From NCBI GenBank assembly GCA_001310555.1, contig BAXO01000070.1, positions 1 through 28,284 on the forward strand: a stretch of DNA of 28,284 bases. Direction: 5' to 3'. The stretch comes from Bacillus sp. JCM 19058 (GTDB lineage Bacteria > Bacillota > Bacilli > Bacillales_H > Bacillaceae_D). Both the position numbers and the translations under genes were made by a program. Each line of letters opens with the position of its first letter. Position 1 is the stretch's first letter. Shown piece after piece: positions 9,836-17,971 of the stretch. The notes beneath the pieces were generated by a model, which saw only the letters and a list, made by a program, of their open reading frames with translations, had not been told where the DNA came from and searched no databases.

Positions 9836-11041
9836 ATGAAATATGCGTTTGCGAAACGAGTTCGACATCTTCAATCGTCAGCGGTTCGCGACATACTGAA
9901 GATCGCCGGAAAAGATGATGTTATTTCGTTTGCTGGTGGAATGCCAGACGAAGAATTATTTCCGCTTGAAGCCATCGAGGATTCCTTTAAGCGAGTGTTT
10001 GCCAACGGTAAAACATCTTTGCAATATGCGGAAACAGAAGGCTTCCGCCCATTAAGAGAAGTGATTTTGGAAAGAATGAAACAAAAACAAATTTCGAGCT
10101 ACTCTGTAGAAGAGGTGTTGATTACTACTGGTTCACAACAGGCGATTGATTTGTTTTCCCGCGTGATGCTCAGTCCCGATGATATAGTCTTGACTGAGGA
10201 TCCGACCTACCTTGCTGCATTACAAGTGTTTCAGTCATATGAAGCAAATGTCATTGCTGTCGATTCCGATCATGAAGGAATGCTTCCGGATGATTTAGAA
10301 GAAAAACTGAGGTACTATAAACCGAAATGCGTGTATGTTGTTCCGACCTTTTCCAACCCTGCCGGACGAGTTTGGTCGTTAGAGCGGCGTCAGCATCTGA
10401 TTAACCTTGCCCGAAAGTACAAGGTGATTGTATTTGAGGATGATCCGTACGGGGATATTCAATTTCAAAAAAATGAGACCTATTTACCGATTGCCGCTCT
10501 TGACGATGGCTCTCATGTGCTTTATACGAGTACATTTTCGAAAACGGCAGTTCCTGCTTTACGAACGGGCTGGATCACCGGACCTTACCAAATTATCCGC
10601 ATGATGTCACAAGCAAAGCAAGCAAATGATTTGCATTCCAATTCGCTTTCGCAGCAAGCATTATATCAATTATGTCGACATTTTGATCTCGACGGTCATA
10701 TTTCGAACTTGGCTACTGTTTATCGCAGCCGCATGAAGGTTATGGAGCGATGTTTAAAGGAAGCCAACTTACCTGAGCTACATTTTGTTGAGCCAAAAGG
10801 GGGAATGTTTCTCTGGGTTGAGCTTGATGAACGTATTAATACGACGACATTGTTACCCGAAGCAGTGAATAACGGTGTAGCTTATGTTCCTGGCGAGCCG
10901 TTTTACGCCGGAACACCAAAGAAAAATACGATGCGGCTGAATTTTACCCATGCGACAGATGTAAAAATCGAAAAAGGAATTACGTTGCTGACGGAATTAT
11001 TGGCTAATAAAAAAACGGGAAATCTTGCGGTTCCCAATTAG
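9836..11041 (+). CDS. PLP-dependent aminotransferase, fold type I, class I/II
   Basis: The protein has 401 residues and is intact. It resembles the 2-aminoadipate/aromatic aminotransferase group that also forms the catalytic half of MocR regulators, but it has no HTH domain. Visible hallmarks are VISFAGGMPDEELFP near the N-terminus, GSQQAIDLFSR (cofactor phosphate loop), VPTFSNPAGRVWS, FEDDPYGDI (cofactor-binding Asp), and STFSKTAVPALRTGW, in which Lys236 should form the Schiff base with PLP; MRLNFTH carries the substrate carboxylate Arg. ATG 9836 is preceded by GGTAGGAG; GTG 9827 overlaps that site and is less likely. The gene stands alone between promoter and terminator, so the amino acid substrate cannot be deduced from context. 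Confidence 0.85.
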   Translation: MKYAFAKRVRHLQSSAVRDILKIAGKDDVISFAGGMPDEELFPLEAIEDSFKRVFANGKTSLQYAETEGFRPLREVILERMKQKQISSYSVEEVLITTGSQQAIDLFSRVMLSPDDIVLTEDPTYLAALQVFQSYEANVIAVDSDHEGMLPDDLEEKLRYYKPKCVYVVPTFSNPAGRVWSLERRQHLINLARKYKVIVFEDDPYGDIQFQKNETYLPIAALDDGSHVLYTSTFSKTAVPALRTGWITGPYQIIRMMSQAKQANDLHSNSLSQQALYQLCRHFDLDGHISNLATVYRSRMKVMERCLKEANLPELHFVEPKGGMFLWVELDERINTTTLLPEAVNNGVAYVPGEPFYAGTPKKNTMRLNFTHATDVKIEKGITLLTELLANKKTGNLAVPN

Positions 11042-11072
11042 TGAGCGAGCGCTTGCTTGGGCGAACGAATAG

Positions 11073-11115
11073 TAAAAAAACGAGTGTGAGAATCGATTCT
11101 CACACTCGTTTTTAT
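11073..11115. terminator. bidirectional terminator between the aminotransferase and htpX
   Basis: ACGAGTGTGAGAA and TTCTCACACTCGT form a perfect 13-base-pair stem around TCGA (11080-11109), with A7 on the left and a T run on the right, so it can serve both converging genes. Confidence 0.9.
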
Positions 11116-11121
11116 GCGCGA

Positions 11122-12001
11122 CTACATTGCTTGCAATCGTCTAATACGCTCATCCGGCTGCGGATGAGTTGAGAAGAGTGAAGCTGCTTTTTTCTTTAAC
11201 GGATCGGCAAAATAAAGAGGAGCCGAAGTACCCGATGCTTCTTTTACTGGTGTAGAAATTCCAGTGATTTTTTTGTAAGGCGCTGGCGAGCGCATCCGGA
11301 TTGCGGGTTAAATCGGCTGCGCTCGCATCAGCTAAAAATTCCCGATTTCTTGAAATCGCTAATCGTATTAGTGTAGCAATTAAAGGAGATAATATTAGTA
11401 ATGCAAAAGCTATAAGTATTACGGCCGGGTGTTGTCGGTTATTACGGCTACCACGGGAAAACCAAAGCATCCTGCTTCCTAAATCGCTTAAAATCGCCAC
11501 GGCGGAAACGAGGGCAATCGCCACGGTAGCAAGACGGATATCGAAGTTGCGGATATGAGCAACTTCATGGGCGAGCACGCCTTCAATTTCTTCATCGTTC
11601 AACAGCTCAAGCAAACCTGTTGTCACAGCGACGGCTCCATTTTTGGGGGAGGTGCCCGTTGCAAAAGCGTTTGGACTTGAGTCTTTCACAATAAAAATAC
11701 GTGGAGTCGGGATTCTGGCAGCCATCGCCAAGCTTTCTACCGTGTAGACTAAAAACGGATGTTCATCTTTGTTTTTAATCTCTTTTGCATGGTTCATCCG
11801 CATGACGACATTTGTGCTTGAAAGGAGCATAAACACACTGTAAAAGCCCGCGATTATAGCTGCTAGGACGATACCGCTGTAATATTCACCGGTATTTAAA
11901 TATGTGACAGCTCCACCGACAGCTAAAACAAATAAAATAAAGCCGGCAACGATTAGGACCGTTTTTCGTTTATTGCGTTCAATTTGTTGGTAGAGAAGCA
12001 T
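11122..12001 (-). CDS. htpX: HtpX-type membrane zinc metalloprotease (frame-damaged near the end)
   Basis: HtpX is an inner-membrane M48 protease that degrades damaged membrane proteins. Two N-terminal membrane helices (about residues 15-60) are followed by the zinc motif HEVAH (His145, Glu146, His149), two further helices, and NREFLADASA with the third ligand Glu. An extra T in T7 at 11268-11274 (plus strand) scrambles the tail. Repaired, it ends with PLYFADPLKKKAASLFSTHP and PDERIRRLQAM, stopping at 11122, for about 292 residues (B. subtilis 298). Two ATGs are possible; 12001 is eight bases from AAAAGAGG, while 12007 is only two bases from it. It lies 18 bases after lemA, its usual partner. 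Confidence 0.92.
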
Positions 12002-12019
12002 GCTCATATCCTCTTTTCA

Positions 12020-12571
12020 TTAAAATTGCACTTTAACATTTTCTCGTTCTTCCTCTGGAATACGAAGCATATCATGCTTTTTAAAGCTATGAATGGATGC
12101 GACTATGTTTGCCGGAATTGATTGGATTGTCGTATTGTATTCTCTAACAGTTTGGTTATAAAGCCTTCTCGCATAAGCCAGTTTGTTTTCTGTTCCTTTA
12201 ATATCTTCCTGCAGCTTTATAAAGTTTTGATTGGCCTTCAAATCAGGATAGGCCTCACGCAAGGCAAATAGCTGACGCAAAGCTCCGGTTAGCTGGTTAT
12301 CGGCGTCAACTTGTTCTTGCCGACTGCCGGAAGAGGAAGTAATTTGGTTCCTTAGCTCTATCACTTTGGTGAGCGTTTCCTGTTCATGCTTGGCGTATCC
12401 TTTTACGGTTTCAACTAAATTTGGAATCATGTCATAGCGTTGCTTTAGCTGGACGTCAATTTGTGCCCATGATTCCTCGATCCAGTTTTTCAATTTAACC
12501 ATTTTGTTATAAGTAAAAATCCAGAAGCCGACTAAAATAACCGCTATAACTGTTGCAATAATTAGTTCCAT
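12020..12571 (-). CDS. lemA: LemA family membrane protein
   Basis: LemA proteins have one N-terminal membrane helix and a cytoplasmic or external helical bundle. Here residues 2-20 are hydrophobic, followed by NWIEESWAQIDVQLKQRYD and IPNLVETVKGYAKHE, the family core, and a C-terminal NTTIQSIPANIVASIHSFK-like end. The 183 residues match the family. ATG 12571 is preceded by AGAGGAG; an upstream in-frame extension to 12751 lacks homology and is rejected. It forms an operon with htpX, a widespread pairing, and a sigma-W-like promoter lies 34 bases upstream. Confidence 0.92.
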   Translation of the reverse strand: MELIIATVIAVILVGFWIFTYNKMVKLKNWIEESWAQIDVQLKQRYDMIPNLVETVKGYAKHEQETLTKVIELRNQITSSSGSRQEQVDADNQLTGALRQLFALREAYPDLKANQNFIKLQEDIKGTENKLAYARRLYNQTVREYNTTIQSIPANIVASIHSFKKHDMLRIPEEERENVKVQF

Positions 12572-12604
12572 TGCGAATCTCCTCTCTATCGATCTGATTA
12601 TATT

Positions 12605-12631
12605 TACGAAAGTGGGTAAAAAAAGGTTTCG
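12605..12631 (-). promoter_or_regulatory. possible sigma-W (ECF)-type promoter of lemA-htpX
   Basis: CGAAAC (12631-12626) and CGTA (12608-12605) are 17 bases apart on the minus strand, the same spacing as before pspA. The spacer contains an A7/T7 run, so the true spacing could be 16. A separate TACAAT further upstream (near 12650) lacks a -35. Confidence 0.45.
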
Positions 12632-12723
12632 AATTTTACCTTTATACATTGTAGCACCTTCTGTTTTTGTGTGCAGATGTTTTTTAAGTGGGCAAGTTTC
12701 CATTATTTTATAACTGCTCCTTG

Positions 12724-12753
12724 TACATAACTCCACTGAAAACATCCACACTA
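12724..12753 (+). promoter_or_regulatory. possible sigma-G promoter of the SASP gene
   Basis: TACATA (12724-12729) and CACACTA (12747-12753) are separated by 17 bases, compared with the forespore consensus TGAATA and CATACTA. SASP genes are sigma-G targets. Confidence 0.45.
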
Positions 12754-12777
12754 TGAATACACAAGGAGGTGAGAAAC

Positions 12778-12984
12778 ATGGCTGCTAACAACAATTCAAA
12801 CCAGCTTGTCGTTCCAGGTGTACAGCAAGCACTTGATCAAATGAAAACTGAAATCGCTCAAGAATTCGGCGTCCAATTAGGAGCAGACTCTACTTCACGC
12901 TCTAACGGTTCAGTCGGTGGAGAAATCACAAAGCGTCTAGTACAAATGGCTGAACAACAAATCAGCGGACAGCAACAAAGATAA
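12778..12984 (+). CDS. alpha/beta-type small acid-soluble spore protein
   Basis: The 68-residue protein binds and protects DNA in dormant spores. It carries the germination protease cleavage context EIAQEFGV and the conserved core [20 protein letters not shown], with Asn/Gln-rich ends. ATG 12778 is preceded by AAGGAGGTGAG. Which paralogue (sspA, sspB or another) cannot be told. It is monocistronic, intact, and terminated just downstream. Confidence 0.95.
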   Translation: MAANNNSNQLVVPGVQQALDQMKTEIAQEFGVQLGADSTSRSNGSVGGEITKRLVQMAEQQISGQQQR

Positions 12985-12998
12985 GTATATAATGGCTA

Positions 12999-13027
12999 AG
13001 GAGGTGGGGAAACCCACCTCTGTTTAT
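12999..13027 (+). terminator. terminator of the SASP gene
   Basis: GAGGTGGG (13001-13008) pairs with CCCACCTC (13013-13020) around GAAA, followed by TGTTTATTA. Confidence 0.75.
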
Positions 13028-13190
13028 TATCGCGCTCTTCAACCCGGGGCTTTGACAAAAATGACACGGTAGCAAAGACACTGCCTGCCGATTGGACTCA
13101 AGCGCCCAAGACGCTTGCATTCTATCCTGTTCATTCAGCACATAATGAAAAAAAGGTCCGACACGGCTGCTAACGGAAGGAAGAAGTAGT

Positions 13191-13224
13191 AAAAACTCCC
13201 GTCTCAGAAAAGGAGACAGGAGCC
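13191..13224 (-). terminator. terminator of msmX
   Basis: On the minus strand CTCCTGTCTC pairs with GAGACGGGAG (one mismatch) and is followed by TTTTT, directly after the msmX stop. Confidence 0.75.
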
Positions 13225-13230
13225 GTTTAA

Positions 13231-14331
13231 TTATTTAATTCGTTCTTCCGAATCTTTGTCGAAGAAGTGTGATTTGTTCATGTCGAAGGCGAGTTCAATC
13301 GATTGTCCACCAGCGACATCAGTACGTGAATCAACACGGGCAACGAATTCTTGATCCTCAATAGTGGAATAAAGAATCGTTTCAGCCCCTAGCAATTCAG
13401 CAACATCGATTTTCGCGGTAATTTTAGAGCCAGGAGAAGACTCAAGGAAGAGAAGCTCGTCATGAATATCCTCAGGGCGAATACCTAAAATTAATTCTTT
13501 ATCTGCATAGCCTTGCTCACGTAAAAGGGCGAGCTTGCCTTCAGGAACAGTAACCGAAACATTGCTTCCAATTTTAAATTTGTCACCGTCAAGCTTTCCG
13601 CCAATAAAGTTCATGGAAGGCGAGCCGATAAATCCGCCGACAAAAACATTTTCAGGATTATCATATACCTCTTTAGGCGAGCCGACCTGCTGAATATATC
13701 CGTCCTTCATAATAACGATCCGAGTCGCCATTGTCATCGCTTCAGTCTGGTCATGGGTAACATAAATCGTCGTTGTTTGCAGACGCTTATGCAATTTAGT
13801 AATTTCTGCACGCATCTGTACACGTAGCTTTGCATCAAGGTTGGAAAGCGGCTCATCCATCAAGAACACTTGCGGGTCACGTACGATTGCACGACCGAGT
13901 GCGACACGCTGACGCTGACCACCGGACATTGCTTTCGGCTTCCGGTCAAGCATTTCCTCCAAGCCGAGAATCTTCGCGGCTTCTTTGACACGACGCTCAA
14001 TTTCATCCTTTTTAAATTTACGGAGCTTTAATCCGAACGCCATATTGTCATATACATTCATGTGCGGATAAAGCGCGTAGTTTTGGAAGACCATCGCGAT
14101 ATCGCGGTCCTTTGGCGCAACATCGTTCATGCGCTTGTCCCCGATCATCAAGTCTCCTTTAGAGATGTCTTCTAAACCAGCAATCATTCGAAGAGTCGTA
14201 GATTTACCACATCCGGATGGACCGACGAATACAACGAATTCTTTATCCTCAATGTCCAAGGTGAAATCCGTGACCGCTTGAACATCGCCGTCATAGATTT
14301 TATAAATATTTTTCAATTGAATTTCTGCCAT
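13231..14331 (-). CDS. msmX: MsmX/UgpC-type sugar ABC transporter ATPase
   Basis: This 366-residue ATPase is the shared motor of several carbohydrate importers in B. subtilis, where MsmX serves more than one permease set. Visible parts are Walker A GPSGCGKST (37-45), VFQNYALYPHM (Q-loop), signature MSGGQRQRVALGRA, Walker B VFLMDEPLSNLDAKLR, switch VTHDQTEAM, then the C-terminal regulatory OB-type domain with LGIRPEDIHDE. ATG 14331 follows AAGGAGG at good distance. No sugar-binding protein or permease is nearby, as in B. subtilis, where yxkF is also its neighbour. The gene is intact. Confidence 0.93.
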   Translation of the reverse strand: MAEIQLKNIYKIYDGDVQAVTDFTLDIEDKEFVVFVGPSGCGKSTTLRMIAGLEDISKGDLMIGDKRMNDVAPKDRDIAMVFQNYALYPHMNVYDNMAFGLKLRKFKKDEIERRVKEAAKILGLEEMLDRKPKAMSGGQRQRVALGRAIVRDPQVFLMDEPLSNLDAKLRVQMRAEITKLHKRLQTTTIYVTHDQTEAMTMATRIVIMKDGYIQQVGSPKEVYDNPENVFVGGFIGSPSMNFIGGKLDGDKFKIGSNVSVTVPEGKLALLREQGYADKELILGIRPEDIHDELLFLESSPGSKITAKIDVAELLGAETILYSTIEDQEFVARVDSRTDVAGGQSIELAFDMNKSHFFDKDSEERIK

Positions 14332-14400
14332 GTTATGTACCTCCTTAGTTTGTTACTTGAATTGTAACCCTTTTCAAAGTGGATGATCTATAGGTAGGCT

Positions 14401-14427
14401 GCACAAAATTTCGAAACTATTTTGTGC
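14401..14427. promoter_or_regulatory. inverted repeat between yxkF and msmX
   Basis: GCACAAAAT (14401-14409) and ATTTTGTGC (14419-14427) are perfect 9-base arms around a 9-base centre that itself contains TTTCGAAA-like symmetry. No T run follows, so it is more like an operator or processing hairpin than a terminator. It precedes msmX by 70 bases. Confidence 0.45.
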
Positions 14428-14438
14428 AATCTGTCCAT

Positions 14439-15321
14439 TTACCTTTGCTCAAGCAGAAGAAGGAGAAAATGTACGATTGCCGCTTGAGAAAATTGCTTAA
14501 TATCGAGTCCCGTTTTATCGACAAACTTGTCAATTCGATATTGCAAGCTGTTTCGATGCATATGTAAGGCTTTTGCAGCAGACGAAAGGTTTAAATTATG
14601 TTTAAAATAAACAGAAATGCTCCTTAGCAATTCGTGATCCTCAATCAGTCGGGCTGAGTAGATAAGCCAGAGAATCCTGTTTTTTTTCAGCGTTCATATC
14701 CTCCATGAAATAATACGGGATCGCTTCATGCTCGTTAAAAATCTGTTTATTTGTTTTACTGTTTAAGGCCGCCTGAAAACAACGAACCTCCCATTCGTAT
14801 TGCCTACGGACAGTTGATTCATGACAAGGTGAGCCGATTAATAACGTCAGGTCAACATAAAAGTCAGTCGAAATCGCTTCAATAAAACTTGAATACTCCG
14901 GTTCCTCTTCGTGCTTGAGCTCCTCGGTCACGACAAAGCCATGATTTTGATTGCGCCAAAGCACAGGTGCTTGCTGTCCGATAATGCTGTACCAGACTTC
15001 ATGAAAGGACTCAAAGTCGTCGATCGTTTGCTCGAGATGAAAATGAATTAAGCGAACCTCGCTCATCTCCGGAAGTTCTTCCTGTCCATTTAAGAGCACA
15101 TCTGCCCACGCTTTTTCCGCCTCAGTCTGCGGCAGTGGAACGTGTAAGTATTCGTCGTAAATCATCATTAAAAGCAGACGTTCCTTTTCTGTAAGCTTTT
15201 CTTTCCAAAAGCCAAACGGCTGGTGCCCAGTATCTTGAAGCCATATTATATCAGTGCTCGGCTGGGGCTCGTGGTCGGTAACAAGCGCTTCACGAAAGCA
15301 GCGTCTTAATTTTTCATCCAT
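14439..15321 (-). CDS. yxkF: PucR-type helix-turn-helix regulator, YxkF-like (frame-damaged)
   Basis: Repaired, the protein has 293 residues; B. subtilis YxkF, also adjacent to msmX, has about 297. The C-terminus has the PucR/CdaR HTH: LRSISVYFKHNLNLSSAAKA followed by LHMHRNSLQYRIDKF. The N-terminal 220 residues are a sensor-like region without a motif I recognise. ATG 15321 is set by AAGGAG; upstream extension to 15390 is unsupported. One extra T in T8 at 14680-14687 (plus strand) splits the gene. Control of msmX or sugar uptake is inference from position. Confidence 0.75.
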
Positions 15322-15536
15322 AGGGAAGCTCCTTGTATCTTTATCGTTTGTTCGTAAAACATGTTCTATAAGCATTATATCAAAAAACAACAGAGCACAT
15401 TGAAACGATTAACCGATGGATGGATTAGCATGCGCACAAAATTAGACATAATAGCCGAAAAGCTTTTGGAGCTTCAGCCTCTCATATCAAAGGTGCTTCA
15501 AGCGGGAGAGTAACGATTTTTCCAGGTAAAGACATG

Positions 15537-15565
15537 AAAAAACAGAGCCTACGAGATCGGCTCTG
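15537..15565 (-). terminator. terminator of the small gene at 15566
   Basis: On the minus strand GCAGAGCC and GGCTCTG form a stem with a 9-base loop, followed by T6 (A6 at 15537-15542). It starts directly at the stop codon. Confidence 0.8.
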
Positions 15566-15736
15566 CTACCAGTCAAGCTTTGTGAGGGGGTCTTCCTTTT
15601 CTAGCTCGTGTGCCTGTTCGATTTTTCCTGTTCGAGCTTTATTAACTGAGCCGCCGCCCAATCCTTCATTTATCATGCGATCGACGTCCATAAAATATTC
15701 GTCGCGTCCTTCATTTTCAACATCCTTTTTACCCAT
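15566..15736 (-). CDS. small hydrophilic hypothetical protein, 56 residues
   Basis: ATG 15736 follows GGAGGG. The protein is charged and has no membrane segment or Cys; it contains EYFMDVDRMINEGLGGGSV, which I recall as a type of motif in short Bacillus proteins but cannot assign to a named family. Both a ribosome binding site and a terminator bracket it, so it is likely a real gene. Longer start at 15766 is not supported. Confidence 0.6.
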   Translation of the reverse strand: MGKKDVENEGRDEYFMDVDRMINEGLGGGSVNKARTGKIEQAHELEKEDPLTKLDW

Positions 15737-15763
15737 AGTATCCCTCCTCGGTATTTCGGATCT

Positions 15764-15945
15764 CATTGAAAGTATAAAATTTGGCGTGAATGATTTCTCA
15801 TCGAAGCATAGCTCGTCCAGCGCCGAGCAACTAGCAAACTGTTACTGCAAAATAAGACGCCCTATGTTTCCTTTATCATCTCCGCCAACGCAGTCCAGCT
15901 TGTCCGGTGCTAAAGCGGGCCTTTTGTTCTTAGGTTGGCATGTGT
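15764..15945 (+). repeat. degenerate dispersed intergenic repeat, copy B
   Basis: Aligned by eye to positions 1-210: CATTGA, AAGTATA, CGTGAATGATTTCT, AAGCA-AGC, TCGT-CAGC and AGCAAACT in order, then TTTCCTTTA and GCCAAC. It fills the space between the small minus-strand gene and yheB. An open frame across it on the plus strand (15534-15968) is Ser/Phe-rich and has no coding character. Confidence 0.55.
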
Positions 15946-16067
15946 GGTTGTTTTTATACGCTGCCTGAATATTTTTCCCTGAACGATTGTCTGGAAAAAA
16001 AAGAAGAAACTGTCGTATACTAAAGAAATGTAACGATTGGTTTGTACATTAAAGGAGTGACATGTGA

Positions 16068-17210
16068 TTGGAAATGGCCCTTTTTATATTGTTTATGATT
16101 ATTATCGGAGCTTTAATCGGGGGAATGACCAACGTTGTAGCAATAAAAATGCTATTCAGACCTTATGATGAAAAGAAAATCTGCCGTTGGAAAGTACCGT
16201 TAACGCCGGGGTTGATTCCGAAACGGCACAAAGAAATCGCGAGCCAGCTTGGTAAGATGGTCGCCACGCATTTATTAACAGCCGAGGGGTTGAGTAATCA
16301 GCTTAAGAATGCAGCCTTCATCGAACAATTGACGAAAGGTATTCAGGCTCAAGTGCTTGCTGTCATGAGGAGTGAGGTGAGCATTTCCGAGTTGCTTGAA
16401 CAGAAAGCAGGGTGGACTAACCCTAAATTGCAGCTGCAAAGCAAACTGAAGGAAATGCTCGAAGCGGGATACGATCAGCTTTTTCTTGAATACCACCATA
16501 CCCACCTTTCCGAAGTTATCCCTGAGAGGCTGCAACGACAAGCGCAGGCAAGCCTCCCAAAAATAGCTGAAGCGATTATAGAAAGGTCTATTGCTTTCTT
16601 TGATAGTACTCAAGGTAAGGAAAGATTAAGCGAGATGATCGAGCGTTTTTTTTGGACGATAAAGGAAAGATTGGTGGTATGATTTCGATGTTTCTCGGAA
16701 ATGAACGACTTGTAGATAAGGTTCAGCCGGAGCTGTTAAAGTTTTTACGCGCTCAAGGGACGAAAAGGCTGTTGCTTGGAGTGTTGGAAAGTGAACTGGA
16801 CAAGCTGAGCAGAAAAAAAAGTGGCCGATGTCGAAACCTTTATCAATAAGAAAGAGCTAATAGAATATACTAGTACGATTATTGAGAAGCGGGTTCCTGC
16901 CTTCGAAGTCATCGATGAACCGATGTATAGCTGGACTAAGCCTTATGAAGAGCTCGTATTAGAAAGGTGGATTCCTAAAGGAATCGAGGTCGTTGAAGAG
17001 CTATTGCTTAAGCATTTAGACAAGCTGCTTAAGCACCTTAAGCTAGAAGAAATAATCCGGGATCAAGTGCAGGCCTTTTCACTAGAGCATCTCGAATCGC
17101 TAATCGTTTCCATTGCCAAGCGTGAATTAAAGCTGATTATGTATTTAGGTGGTTTAATCGGTGCGGTTATCGGACTTTTTCAAGGCATTATTGTTCTCTT
17201 ATTAGGATAG
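16068..17210 (+). CDS. yheB: DUF445 membrane protein YheB (frame-damaged)
   Basis: Repaired, the protein is about 379 residues, near B. subtilis YheB (377). It has a hydrophobic N-terminal helix with IIGALIGGMTNVVAIKMLF and RPYDEK, the family's LTPGLIPKRHKEIASQLGKM block, a long amphipathic middle, and a C-terminal helix (GGLIGAVIGLFQGIIVLLL). Both termini are membrane segments. The frame is broken at T8 16646-16653 (two extra T, or one missing) and A8 16813-16820 (one extra A). TTG 16068 is eight bases after AAAGGAGTGA; ATG 16074 is possible. It precedes yheA as in B. subtilis. Function is unknown. Confidence 0.88.
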
Positions 17211-17294
17211 AAGCACTTACGACTCTTGCCGAAATGGAATGCGTTGCCTCCAAGGAGCTACCTTAAAATGGATGAATTGATAACTGAAACGTGT

Positions 17295-17313
17295 TATAGT
17301 CGTAAGGACTATA
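17295..17313 (+). promoter_or_regulatory. inverted repeat in front of yheA
   Basis: TATAGTC (17295-17301) and GACTATA (17307-17313) are perfect 7-base arms around GTAAG. The dyad ends six bases before the GAGGGGG ribosome binding site of yheA, so it could act on DNA or in the leader RNA. Confidence 0.4.
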
Positions 17314-17335
17314 TTTTGAGGGGGACATTGTTAAG

Positions 17336-17695
17336 ATGCCAAATGCTTATGATAAGGCGCGCGAATTACAAGAGGCTATTGCCCAAAGTGATGAATTTAC
17401 TGCTTTAAAAGCACTGCACGAACAAGTAGAACAGGATGAGATCGCCAAGAAAATGTTGAACAATTTTAGACAATTGCAGCTCGACCTGCAGCAAAAACAG
17501 ATGCAAGGCGTACAGATTTCTGAGGAAGAGGCGAAGAAAGCACAGCAGCAATTTGAACTTGTTCAGCAGCACGAACTTATTTCGAAGTTGATGGAAGCCG
17601 AGCAGCGACTAAGCGTCGTTATCGGTGAAATCAACCAGATTATTACAGAACCTCTCGAAGAAATATACGGGAAGTCAGAAAATGAGCAGCATTAA
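17336..17695 (+). CDS. yheA: YheA (YlbF/YmcA family) protein
   Basis: The 119-residue, all-helical, Gln-rich cytoplasmic protein belongs to the YlbF/YmcA/YheA family. Family members YlbF and YmcA act with YaaT in RNA maturation and developmental control; YheA's own role is undefined. It is intact and close in length to B. subtilis YheA (117). The core reads YDKARELQEAIAQSDEF and LNNFRQLQLDLQQKQMQG. ATG 17336 is preceded by GAGGGGG. It lies downstream of yheB, with a terminator after it. Confidence 0.92.
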   Translation: MPNAYDKARELQEAIAQSDEFTALKALHEQVEQDEIAKKMLNNFRQLQLDLQQKQMQGVQISEEEAKKAQQQFELVQQHELISKLMEAEQRLSVVIGEINQIITEPLEEIYGKSENEQH

Positions 17696-17707
17696 TAATG
17701 AAATGAA

Positions 17708-17757
17708 ACACGACTGCAGAACAATCGGTTTTCGATTTTCCGGCAGTCGTGTTTTTT
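17708..17757 (+). terminator. terminator of yheA
   Basis: ACACGACTGC and GCAGTCGTGT form a 10-base-pair stem around a 25-base loop, followed by T7. Confidence 0.8.
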
Positions 17758-17971
17758 TCGTTTAGCGCCAGCTTGTCTCAAAAATAACTATGTTAGTGAG
17801 GAAACCTTAGATTGCAGTGATTGCTTGTTTTATATTAAGGTCACGAAGTAGTCCACACGCTATACAGTTGATGGAATCACCAGAGTATTTTCCGGGAGTC
17901 GGTTGTTCTAACCTGTTTTGCATGAACATAGGTTTAAATAAATACGGACAACTAGACTAAGGGGGAACGAC

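Noticed and set aside
12572..12751. Longer N-terminus of LemA
   Set aside because: The extension lacks family homology, and AGAGGAG places the start at 12571, directly before the membrane helix.
15430..15513. 27-codon plus-strand frame (MRTKLDIIAEKLLELQPLIS...)
   Set aside because: It looks amphipathic, but has no ribosome binding site, promoter or terminator on that strand; kept only as a note.
15534..15968. 144-codon plus-strand frame rich in Ser, Phe and Pro
   Set aside because: It covers an antisense real small gene, its terminator and the degenerate repeat; composition is not protein-like.
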